DNA from: Guillardia theta CCMP2712
Taxonomy: Eukaryota; Cryptophyceae; Pyrenomonadales; Geminigeraceae
Direction of reading: 5' to 3'
DNA: 59,352 bases
Assembly: GCF_000315625.1 (NCBI RefSeq)
Contig: NW_005434632.1
Coordinates: 529,770-589,121 of the forward strand
Position numbers and translations under genes: made by a program. The notes beneath the pieces are model-generated. The model was not told the origin of the DNA. It worked only from the letters and a program-made list of their open reading frames with translations, and ran no database searches. The stretch's first letter is position 1; every line of letters starts with the position of its first letter. Positions 1 through 9,640 of this stretch are shown in pieces.

Positions 1-436
1 GTAGAGATCGCCAAGGTCGGGGGGGCTGAGAGCAGCAGCGGGAACATGTAAGATGGTTTGGAGGAGGCAATATGATATCAGATGGACTAGAGGAGTATGG
101 TATGAGACGATGTTGCTGGAGGGAGTAAGATATGAGGTGATGCAGGGAGTATGATGTTGATGGTGTGGAGGAGCGAGTATGATATCAGATGTTGTTGATG
201 CAGATGTTTGTTTGCAACCTTGAAATCTTGTCTGTGGTGATGTACTGAATCTAGAGCATCATGTCAGTCTGACTTGTCTTCGCAGGCAACAAACGTACAG
301 CCGTCCCCATCAATGAAGATGCGAAGCCAAGAAAGGATATTCTCAGCTTGTCTGGAAACAAGGCAAACAGCTCCGGTCTCCTGCCAGTCCAGTCTTCAAC
401 AAGAGCACGAGCACAAGCACGAGCACGAGCAGGGAC

Positions 437-485
<49 letters not shown>

Positions 486-2970
486 GGCAGGAGACATTTA
501 AAGAAGAGAGATTGAGGAGGAGAGGAGGAGGAGAGGGAGGGAGGGAAAGGGGTGGGGGGAGGCGATTACCCATGTTGAGTGTACCCATTCATGTCCACGA
601 GGACGGAAACATCCTCCTCCTCTATCCTGCGGAACTGGAGGCGAACAACTTCACCATGATAGACAGGGAGGACAGGCAGGAAAGAGCCTCACTGCAAGTT
701 CGTGCGGGAGGTTTGAGATGTCGATGAAGCTGTCAGATGTCGATCGGATCTTGTGCTTGATCGCATCCTCCTCCTCCTCCTCGAGCAGGGAGAAACAAAC
801 CACGCGGAACCTGCAAGACTTTTCATTAACGACAAGCATCCTCCGCCTCCTCCTCCTCCTCCTCCTCCTCCTCCTCCCCCTCCTCCTCCTCCTCCTCCTC
901 CTCCAACATTTCACCAACACCACTTCCCATAGCACGACTTCACCTCGCTGAGTCGTGAAGCCCGGGAACGTTCTGAAACAGCAACGAGACAGGATGCTGA
1001 CGGAAGTCGGCGCTAACGTATCCTACCGTTATCCTCCGCTTCCTGACTGCGTCCTCCTGTCTCTGCCCCTTCCCTTTCTCCCTCCCCCCCTCCCGCCCGA
1101 CCGCTCGCAGGATCCCCTCTGCTGTGAGCTGCACCTGAGCCGCCCTTGCAGCGTACGCAGAGCAGAGGACGTGGTCGGGGATGGGGTAGACGAGGAGGTA
1201 GACGAGGGAGATGGAGGAGGAGAGGAGCGTTCCTTCTCGCATGTCTCGTTTCATCCTCTGAGCCACCTTGTCGAAATTCTCGTCCCAGTCCTCCCACCTG
1301 CAGAGGTCAACACAAGTCCTCACGTAGCTGTACAGGGCGGAGGACGAGTCTGGGGCAACCTGCTCTACTTCATCAGCCGCGTCCTCCTTGACTTCCCCTT
1401 CGCCTCCTTGCCTCGCTCCCTCGCTCCCTCGCTCCCTCGCTCCCTCGCTCCCTCGCTCCCTCGCTCCCTCGCTCCCTCCCTCCCTCCTTCCCTCCCCTCC
1501 CTCCCCTCCCTCCCCTCCCTCCCCTCCCTCCCTCCATTGGCTGACCTCAAGTGCTCTACGATAGGAAGCAAGGGCCTGCGGCATGAAGCGAGGGTCCGAG
1601 CGGAAGTTGTTGTAGTAGGTCTGACCGAGGTTGATCCAGGCCTCCACGAGATCCGGTTTCAGTTCCAGAGCTTTCTTGTACATGCTAATCCTCGTCAAGT
1701 AAGGGAGGTGCAGGAGGTGGTGATAGTGGGGCAAGGAACTTGAGCAGGAGGAACAGGAGGAGCAGGTGGAAGAGGATGAGCAGGAGGAGCAGGAGGAGCA
1801 GGAGGAGAAGCGGCAGCAACAGCAGAAGAAGCAGGAGGAGCAGGAGGAGATGCAGCAGCACCAGCAGCAGCAGCAGGTTGATCAGCACCTGATAGTCTCC
1901 TGCATATTTGTCTTGCTCAAGTCCCCGCTCACCATGTTCACCCATCCCTGAGCGAAGGAGGGATCCACCTCAACCGACCGCTCCCACTGCTTCAGCGCTT
2001 CTTCCTTCCTCCCCAGCTGCGACAGCAGGTGCCCGTACTCGTTGTGCGCGTACGCGACCCTGTGTGCTGCCACGTTCTTCCTCGTCTCCTCCTCTTCCAC
2101 GCACTTCCTGAAGCTCTCCTCCGCCTCCAAAAACCGCCCGAGCGTCCTGAGGACCCTCCCCTGCTGGTATAGGAAGGAGAACCGGTCCCCCGTCCTCTTC
2201 ACCGCTTCTCGGCAGACCCTCAGCGCCTCCTCGTTGTTCCCCTGCTCTTCCAGCATCAGGATTTCAAGGGTGTACGCCTGCGTCAGCAGCTTTCCCGACC
2301 TCCTCGCCTCCTTCACTGCCTTCCTCGCCCCAGCCACGTCCCCCATGCTGTAGAGAACGTCCGCAAGGTTGTAGTGCGCCTCTGGTACATCTGGCTTGAC
2401 TCTGATCGCAGCGTTCAGCTTCGCCACTGCCTCCTCCCTCCTGCCCAGGTCCTTGAGAACGATCCCCCCATTCACCAGCGCCGCTATGTTGTGCTTGTCC
2501 AGCAGCAGCCCAGCCTCGTAGGCAGCCAGCGCTTCCACCTTCTTCCCCAGCCTCTGCTTGCACGACGCCAACAGCAGCTGTCCCATCAAGTTGCTTCTCT
2601 CCGCCTTCACCGCCTTCTCCAGCACCTTCTCTGCTCTGTCCGCCTCGTTGGTATTCAAATACGCTTCCCCTAGGTAGAACGCCGTCGCAGCGTTCCTCGG
2701 GTTCCTCGAGTATGCCACCTTGAGACAGGTCTTGGCCCTGACATAGTCCCCGTTCTTAGTGAAGCGAACGCCTCGCGCCATGGCCTCGTCATACTCCATC
2801 CCCTCGCAGTCTTCGCCTCGCTGCCCGCCATGCGCCCCCTGCAGGTGTTCACTAGCCAGGAGCCAGCCAAGGTGAACCAACAGGGCTCCCGCATACAGAC
2901 CGACCCCCCCACTCCACCACCTCCTCCTCCCCCTCCTCATCAGGAACTTTCTTGAGAGAAGTCCAACCAA
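1..2970 (-). CDS. TPR O-linked glycosyltransferase, OGT/SPINDLY-like (GT41), 3' end outside window
   Basis: The family transfers a sugar from a nucleotide-sugar to Ser/Thr of proteins. The N-terminus (start at 2970) is a short basic stretch and then a hydrophobic segment (about residues 18-40), like a signal anchor. A run of TPR repeats follows (for example around residues 85-310). The exons I can join with matching phase are 2970 to about 1884, 1697-1551, then an exon set ending near 950 that contains the GT41 motif VGYVSADFRQHPVS. After that come 810-693 (FRVVCFSL), 634-570 (VLVDMNGYTQHG) and 380-299 (RPELFALFPDK, ISFLGF). These match the order of the OGT/SPY catalytic region. The UDP-binding C-terminus lies beyond position 1. 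The introns carry purine repeats. OGT and SPY are normally nucleocytoplasmic, so the hydrophobic N-terminus is unusual. Family call confident; substrate (GlcNAc or fucose) not decidable. Confidence 0.85.
402..482. repeat. GAGCAC/GAGCAG hexanucleotide tandem repeat
   Basis: About 13 units, first GAGCAC/AAGCAC and then GAGCAG. It lies in the intron between the GT41 exons at 380-299 and 634-570. Confidence 0.9.
1405..1536. repeat. CTCGCTCC 8-mer array followed by CTCCCCTCC 9-mer array
   Basis: Two adjoining minisatellites lie just 3' of the exon ending at 1551 in the OGT-like gene. The frame can be read through, but the splice signals and the lack of family similarity point to an intron. Confidence 0.85.
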
Positions 2971-4179
2971 AGTCAGCTTCAGCGTCCTTGTAGCTCTCAG
3001 AAATGAATCCTCCTTCTCCTCGACGGATCGTTCCAGTCAAAGTCAAAGTTGCTCAATGGTTGTCAGGTGATCGCGTATTGCCTCCTTACCCCCCCCCTCA
3101 CCTACCATCCCACCTTTCTTCTTCCTCAACCCCCATATCCGACCCAAACTTCTCCTTCCCTCCCTTCCTCTCCCCTCCCCTCTCCTCCCCTCTCGTTTTC
3201 CTCCATGCCCTCCATGAAACTTGCCCGACCGCAAGGATTGTTTTTCTTTCTTTTTCTTTATTTTACACACACACAATATCCTGTGGGTAGGGTAGAAAAG
3301 TATAAGGTAATGCACCCACTCAGTAGGGGTCCAATACCATTTATCAAGCTGTATAATTGGGGGTACAAGAAACAAATTTATGTAATAGATGGGGTCATGG
3401 AAAAAGGGGTGGGGTACTAGAAAGGCAGCCTCTAAAAAAGAAGCAAAGTGCCGTTGTTGCATGGCGAGCCACCTTGATAGGAAACAGAGGAAAGGAGAAG
3501 AGCAGCAGGAGAGGAGCAGAATGATGACGAGATTGGAGGAGAAGATGAATATGAGAGGAAGAAATGAAGATTCCAAGTAGAGGAAGTGCACAGAAGAGAA
3601 GGAGCAATGTTATAGAGAACATGATGAATAGAACTACGAGAAGGGAAAACGAGTTCAAAACGAGACCTTTGTGATCGTAGAGACTTGAGGGTTGTATGAT
3701 GTCGTAGAAAGAGCAGATTGTGATCCATCGTTGAACTCCACCAGGGTCTGTTTCTCCTTCTGTTCACGTGTCTGTATACTGGTGTGTGTTGGAATGAGAG
3801 AGGATAGCATAAAAGTGAACGCATGCAACTTAGCTATTTATACCATTGTTATTTCTTTACATCAATCAGGAAATATTCCTATAAGAATGATGACGACAGC
3901 ACATGTCTAGAATGATGTTAAGTTTTGTTGTCATGAATTTGTCAATGGTTGTGCAGTGCTGAACATTTATCATCTATCTTCTGACTGACTTGTTTGCGCA
4001 AAGCTGAACCTCTGAACATAAAGAGAGACAGACAGGAACAAAAACAGGAACAGAATCAGCCAAGAGGAACAAGAAGGAAGGACAGAGAGACAGCGAGGGT
4101 GACAGGGGCGGAGGAGGGTGTCTTGTAGAAACGTTTCTGTAAGAGGAAAGCGAAGCTTGTAGCATATTCCTTTGTCATC
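2971..4179. other. Intergenic, no gene recognised
   Basis: Open frames here are low-complexity Pro/Ser or Lys/Glu stretches with no recognisable domain. Positions about 3285-3420 are AT-rich and carry several GGGGTA/GGGTA words, like the longer block at 12610-13560. The stretch separates two divergent genes and may hold both promoters. Confidence 0.5.
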
Positions 4180-5435
4180 ATGGTCGTTGGAGCAGCCGGA
4201 GTTCGGTAAGTAGACCTTGATAATCGTTCGGAGATCAACTGAAGACGAGGATCAGGTTGGTAACAGCAGTACTTCCACAAGCCCGCAGCCTCGCTCGACA
4301 CGCAGCCAAGGTTCGTCTGCTGCTGCTCCTGCTCTTGTTGCTGGCTCGGGCCTGACGCCATGGCAGCTGGATCAAGCAGCTTCTCATGGACAGGTGAGGC
4401 CTTGTCTTGCAGCCTGTGGCTGTGTGTGAAGGGAGAGATTACCTCGAGGACGGACATGACGGCGACGGGTTGTCATGGTACCTCTCGCTTGTCGGTGCTG
4501 CGTTCGTTGGCTTCGGACTAGCTTACGTCATGCAGAAGATGGACTACCGCAGGTGCTCGAGAGAAGAGAGGGGGGGAAGAGAGAAGAGAGAGGGAGACAG
4601 TAGAGGAGGTGAGGGAGGAATTTCCAGCAAGGAGGGAGGGTGAGCACGGGAAACAGGATGGATGAAGTGAAGTGATTTGGGCAGGGTGCTCTTCTGTGTC
4701 GATCAGTACGTCTCAAGGACGGCAATGAAGTTGCGGTCGCTGTTTGATCGCAGGTATTGATGATCTCCTCCTCCTCCTCCTCCTCCTCCTCCTCCTCCTC
4801 CCAACCACCACCTCCTCCTCCTCCTCCTCCTCTTCCTCCTCGTTCACCTTTGTACCTGCTCTCCTCTTCTTGGAATCTCATCATCGTCGCAGCTCTTGGA
4901 AGCAGAAGCCTCTGCTGGCAGCTTCATCCAGCAGCGTGACTGGCAGCAGCCGCAGCATCAAAGAGAAGAAGAGGGGAGCAAGAGACTCGGCGGCCTTCAG
5001 CTACGTAAAGCAGGTAGGCCGGGAGGAGGGGGAGGAGGGGGATGAGGAAGAGGAGGATGATATTGAGAGGAGGAGGAGGTCACTGTAGCCGCAGGGGAAC
5101 GACAGGATGTCAGTCGAACTCTGCCTTGGCTGTGTTGAGACGAACCGGCTGCTGCGAAAGATTGTGCGTCCTACTGCTGAGAGGGGAGGGGGATGACGGA
5201 GTTTGGAACGCACAGGCGAAGGACTCGGGGACGAGCTACGACACCTTTGAGCCATGCAACTTGTGCAGGTGAGGAGGGGAGATAAGAGAGGGGATGAGGT
5301 GGGGGAGGGGGAGGAGGCACGATGGTCTGACGTAACACAAAGGGAGCGAGTGGCAAGGCTCGCATCGATGAAGCAGACATGACACGAGAACACTGGACTA
5401 GAAAATCATGGATGAAGAGGAAGAGATTAACGTGA
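4180..5435 (+). CDS. Single-pass membrane protein with DnaJ-type CxxC zinc motifs, unknown function
   Basis: Eight exons join in phase: 4180-4205, 4306-4393, 4413-4552, 4685-4753, 4893-5013, 5095-5163, 5216-5268 and 5351-5435. The product is about 215 residues. It has an Ala/Ser-rich N-terminus and one membrane segment (WYLSLVGAAFVGFGLAYVMQ, about residues 57-76). A basic, Ser-rich linker follows. The C-terminal part carries CLGC and later CNLCSGKARID, the CxxCxGxx layout of DnaJ-type zinc-binding domains. The last residues are basic. In plants and algae, small membrane proteins with such a motif often act in plastid protein folding or assembly. That role is inference here and I do not recognise the specific family. 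The last two joins (5163/5216 and 5268/5351) are the least certain. Confidence 0.65.
4760..4842. repeat. (CTC)n trinucleotide repeat
   Basis: Intronic repeat in the membrane-protein gene, pyrimidine-rich on the sense strand. Confidence 0.85.
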
Positions 5436-5490
5436 TCATGACAACGAGACTTTCATTGGAGATTTTCCGTGCAGTTTTTCTTTAATGAAC

Positions 5491-6760
5491 TTAATCGAAC
5501 AGAGAAAAGCCCATGTCTTCCTCCTCCTCAGGCTCTGGCTCGGGTGCCTTAGCGGCGGCGGCAGGTGCGGCTCCACCTCCAGCAGCAGGTGCGGCAGCAG
5601 CAGCGCCTCCTCCATACTTCTCGGGGTTAGCGACCATGTCCTTGATCTCAGCCTGCAGACTCACGATCAGCAAGAAAGGAGAGCACAAGCACGCAGGAAC
5701 ATGATGGAGGGAGAGGGAGGGAGAGGCCAGGAAGGCAAGGGAGGAAAGGATTACCGCGGCAGCGAAGTCGATGTCGGTGGTGAGAGCCAAGGCGACGAGG
5801 TTCTTGAAGGCGTTGATGAGGAGGTGAGGGCAGGCAGAGGGCACGGGGTAGCCGATGCTAAGACCGATGCTGGTGATGCGGCCAATTCCCTGCTGGAAGC
5901 ACTTGCGGATATCCTCATCGTCGATGTCCAGAACCGAGGGGTCGATGACAGACTCGCCGTCAAAGAGCTTGGTCACGATCAAGCCGAACTCGAACGGCTT
6001 CAATCCCAACTTGCCCATAAGAACTGCCTCTGAGCTTCCGACCTTCTCGCCCACCTTCGCCAACTGAACCTGCTTGATAACTTCGATGTTTCCCTTGGTA
6101 ATCTTGGTAGCAATACCGAGGGCCTGCGCGGGGATGTGAGCTGGGGGCACAAGCAGGCCGCATGCTGTCGTACCTGGAAGAAACCAGTCTGGGTGGGCTC
6201 GAGAGAGGTGGGTCCAGCCTCGAGGAACACGTCCTTGGGAGCGACGGCGCCAGCCTTGGCAGCGGCAACGACCTGGAAGGAGGTTAGGAGAAACACTAGT
6301 AAGAGGAGAGAAGAGGAGGACAAGGGGAGAGGAGAGAGGGGAGAGGGGAGGGAAGCGGGGATTAATACCTTGTTCTCCTGAAGGATCGAGCGAACCTTCT
6401 TGACGTCGGCGTCGGTGAACACGAGACCGCAGTTGAGCTTCACGAGATCAGCAAGCCTGTTGAAGGTCGAGTTTCCCGAGGAAGAGGCATAACGTCTGAT
6501 AACGAATTTGATCATGGTGTTCTTGCCCATGAGGATCTCGGCCTTAGGGTCCTTGCGGAGCTTGCTGCGAACGATGTGCATCTGCTGTGATCCAACATTG
6601 TCCGCACTGATGATGAGAACCTACGACAACCCCGGTAAGCAACAGCATGCGATGGTGAGGTGAGCAGAACCTTGGGCAAGGTGGCTAGGAGTGTTTCCAA
6701 TCGCTCGGCATACTTGAGCTTGCGATCGGAATACACACGACCAGTCTCCTCTTCAGGCAT
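5491..6760 (-). CDS. RPLP0: 60S acidic ribosomal protein P0
   Basis: P0 anchors the P1/P2 stalk on the large ribosomal subunit and helps recruit translational GTPases in the cytosol. Five exons: 6760 to about 6671, 6620-6369, 6272-6174, 6123-5755 and 5652-5491. The first exon starts MPEEETGRVYSDRK, and exon 2 holds the rRNA-binding L10-like core (ILMGKNTMIK). Exon 3 has the conserved AGPTSLEPTQTGFFQ. Exon 4 covers the middle domain. The last exon has the Ala/Pro/Glu-rich hinge and ends in the invariant stalk tail DMGFSLFD. The length, about 310 residues, is normal. A start upstream of 6760 is not needed, because the canonical N-terminus begins there. Confidence 0.97.
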
Positions 6761-6784
6761 CCTGCAGCATTACGTCAGATATCC

Positions 6785-6805
6785 ATGAGAGATATAAAAT
6801 AAAGA
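6785..6805 (-). promoter_or_regulatory. AT-rich TATA-like patch upstream of RPLP0
   Basis: The sequence gagatataaaataaag lies 25-45 nt before the RPLP0 start (a TATA-like ctttattttat on the minus strand). The position suits a core promoter, but no initiator or factor site is recognisable. Confidence 0.3.
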
Positions 6806-7600
6806 GGATAGAAAGGTAGTGTGCGGCTACATGCTTGCTAAATTAAGCGTGGGGTGTTCTGTGTCCTTTTCACTACTGTCACGTGACTGCAAAAATTATC
6901 GATAGCACTTTCTACCCTAGATTTCACATGTTCACTTTCTTGGTTTCCGGTACATGTTAACGCAAACAGCTCCCATCGCTCCCCTTGCTCCCCTATGCTA
7001 ATCCGTTTCTTGACCAAATCAGACACACATGGTGCATTTAAACCTCAAAAAATCTTCACCGCGCTGTTGAAATGTACACCTCAACAACATGGGGCAAAAG
7101 CAATTCTTTGTTGTCAAGCATTATCAATGTTTGCAAGAAGCATTTTGACTGTCATCAACGACATAAACTTCATCTACTCTTTTTTTTTGTCGTCATGAAA
7201 CTGATATCCACATTCTCCTCTCTTCTTTATCGCGACACTCCACTACTGACCCCTTTTCCCCGTCTTTCCCTCCAACTATCCCATCTGTTTCGACATACAT
7301 GACCGTCTCTTGACTCCCTCCTTGATCAACATCCTTCTCCTCCGAGTCGGACACCTTCCTTCCTCGCTCCTTCCTCACATCCACCCGCCTCCCCGTCCTC
7401 CTCCCCCTCTCGCTCCCTTGCCACATCGCGCATGCTTCTTCTCGCTGCAGCACGAGGGGAAAGAAAAAAAAAGCGATGATACCACATCCCACCGCAGTCC
7501 CTTACTCTAGTACCCCTCCACCAGCCGGGGGCCTCCACCCAATGTACCGGTACGTTGTTAATACCCCCCAATAAAACACTATATACCCCACCTTTTCCCT
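6806..7600. other. Intergenic, no gene recognised
   Basis: The stretch is moderately AT-rich up to about 7200 and then pyrimidine-rich. A short block of TACCCC words and ACCGGTAC lies at 7500-7600. No coding domain is seen. Confidence 0.5.
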
Positions 7601-8130
7601 GCCTTGATCACAGATCGGACCGTACGAAGTTCTACCCACCCTGTTCATCTCGCTGAACTGAGTCGTGGGCCGCCGCCCGCCGGGCCGCGGCCCTCTTTCT
7701 CAGTCACTGCCGCTACTAAGTTGAATCGCCGGACTCGGGGCCGGGGGCCGGGAAACCAGCCCTCAGTGTAACGGAACACTGATAAAAGTTCAACGGTGAC
7801 GGGGCGTGTTGTTGAGTCTGGTCCGAGTCGCAGTTGAATAAAAGTACTTGAATACGTTGAACGATTGTCCGATACCGTAGTTCAGCCATCATAGGGCCAG
7901 GAAACGTTGAACGGTCAGTGCAATGCGCGGCCAGGCAACCGTTGAACAGTGCGGTGACCGTGGAACGTATGCCAGCCGTGGGCCAGTCAGATCATGAGCG
8001 CCGAGGCCGGGAAAAAGCTTCAACGGTTTGGCAAGTTGCTTGGAGGGCCCCGGGCCCGGCGCTGTCACGGCCGGCCCGGCCGCGCCGCAGTGGCGATCGG
8101 ACGGTGCGCGGAACTTCGGAACTTATGCGG
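7600..8130. other. GC-rich island A upstream of the 8376 gene
   Basis: CpG-dense sequence with GGCCGG, GGGCCCGG and CGGTGACC words. It holds about five copies of a GTTGAACGG/CCGTTCAAC-type decamer (near 7788, 7855, 7903, 7940 and 8019). It shares the 16-mer TTGGCAAGTTGCTTGG (near 8027-8042) with the island at 32900-33540. It could be a promoter region or part of a dispersed repeat. Confidence 0.6.
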
Positions 8131-8375
8131 AAACAAGTTCCCTCTTCCCCGCTCAATCCCCTCAACCTGCCTAGAGAGAGTAGAGCAGTTCCTCGTCCTT
8201 CTCGTTCCTGGTCCTCCGCTCCTGCCCTCGCGCGCGTTCCAACCTCCTCCTCCTTGTCCCCACCTCTTCTCAAGCTTCTTCTCTCCTCAAGACTCCGCCC
8301 TGCTTCTGTCTTCTGAGCAGACGTCACACTGACAACCTTCAACTCACATTGTTCGCTTGACAAGGCATCGGACCC

Positions 8376-9137
8376 ATGTCGTCCATCATGGCAGATAACC
8401 TGACTCCCTGGAGCGAGTTCGACGAGTACGAATGGATGAAAATCAAGCTGAAATGCTCGGATGAGGATAGACTCTCAATCAAGGGCTGCAGCACAATCAT
8501 TCAGATCAGGGAGATCTGGAAAATTCTCGCTGCGCAAGGAAAGGCAGTACTGTATCAAAGTCAACGGGAGGAGGAGAACTCTGTCTTCGGCTTCAACAAG
8601 ATCGTGGCGATCGATATTCTAGCTTGCTATAGGGCCTTTTGCTCTTCCTCCAAGAATCCCACTCGCTGGGCCATGGACAAGATGAGGAACTGCGGCATGA
8701 AGCCCACCAAACACTCGCAGGGCCCTGCGCACCGGGACATTCGCAAGTCCTGGAAGAGTCTGGTCTACTACCAGGAGTACACGTTTGACCCTAACTACGT
8801 GGAGAACAACACCCACCGCAACTGGGTCAACGGATGCGAAGCTCTTGTCCGCGAAAAAGCTCACCCGAACACTCCCAGGTACAAGAAGAAGAAGGTTCCT
8901 TCGCCTCCCACTCCTTCACTTCCTCCCACCCCTTCGCTTTCTTCGACTGCTTCCCCTTCCCTTCGGTCGCTGCCATCGTCGTCGCAATCTCCCGAGGAGC
9001 AGGAGGTTGGTGAATGCGAACATTGCATCATGGCGGAATTTCTCAACAACTCTCCCTGCCCGTTTCATCCCCCCGCGAGCTCTCAGACTGCCAGCAGCTG
9101 CCGCCGTCTGAACTTCGAGGAGGCACCAGCAGAGTGA
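8376..9137 (+). CDS. Intronless 253-residue protein of unknown function
   Basis: Not recognised. The first 170 residues look like a folded domain with many Trp, Tyr and charged residues (for example PWSEFDEYEWMKIK and KNPTRWAMDK). A basic KKKK stretch follows near residue 171, then a Pro/Ser/Thr-rich linker. The tail has a CEHC motif and two more Cys. No signal peptide or membrane segment is seen. It is unusual in this window for having no intron and for lying between two GC-rich islands. The start at 8376 is the first Met; a second Met (residue 5) is also possible. It may be lineage-specific or derived from a mobile element. Confidence 0.6.
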   Translation: MSSIMADNLTPWSEFDEYEWMKIKLKCSDEDRLSIKGCSTIIQIREIWKILAAQGKAVLYQSQREEENSVFGFNKIVAIDILACYRAFCSSSKNPTRWAMDKMRNCGMKPTKHSQGPAHRDIRKSWKSLVYYQEYTFDPNYVENNTHRNWVNGCEALVREKAHPNTPRYKKKKVPSPPTPSLPPTPSLSSTASPSLRSLPSSSQSPEEQEVGECEHCIMAEFLNNSPCPFHPPASSQTASSCRRLNFEEAPAE

Positions 9138-9169
9138 GAGGAAGCATCAGCCATGCGGAGGAGCCGCCC

Positions 9170-9640
9170 AGCAGAAGCCGAACTTGAAGTTCTGATTGAG
9201 GTCGCCCGGGCCGAGCCGCGCTCGGATGGGCAGGAGCCTTTCAGCAACATTCCCACCACCCGGTGGGGATTGTCAGTGTGTGAGAATGCCGGGGCCCGAT
9301 CGCCAGGGCCCGGCGAGTGTTGACTACTGAGTGTACTGATAGAGGCGACGACATGCCTAGACTTGTGGAATGCCATGATTGACATTGATGTGTGTGTGAA
9401 CTAAGTAAATCGTGTGAAAAACCCAGTCAGCTCGACGCTCATTGTGAAAAAACTCAGTCAGCTCGACTCTCATTGGAACTGCCGCCTCTCCTTGAACGAC
9501 AACCGTCGCAGCAGCCCTGTAGCCGGTGCTCGAGTCTGAGAGCCTACAACTCAATTACTCGGCGGGCCGGAGTGAGTCTCGGGCCCGGTCGGGGGAGTCA
9601 ACTGAACGAGGAGAGCGAAAGAGGTTTACTATGAGCAACA
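9170..9640. other. GC-rich island A' downstream of the 8376 gene
   Basis: The same flavour as island A, with GGGCCCGG words, including GGGGCCCG near 9293. A 30/31-bp imperfect tandem duplication lies at 9414-9474 (unit starts GTGAAAAA and ends in CTCATT). No coding frame is supported. Confidence 0.55.

Noticed and set aside
940-1743. Long frames on both strands through CTCGCTCC repeats
   Set aside because: The repeat keeps frames open; on the minus strand only the segments matching the GT41 family are accepted.
3043-3591. 182-residue minus-strand open frame
   Set aside because: Low-complexity Leu/Ser and Lys/Glu composition, no domain, no splice partner; probably chance.
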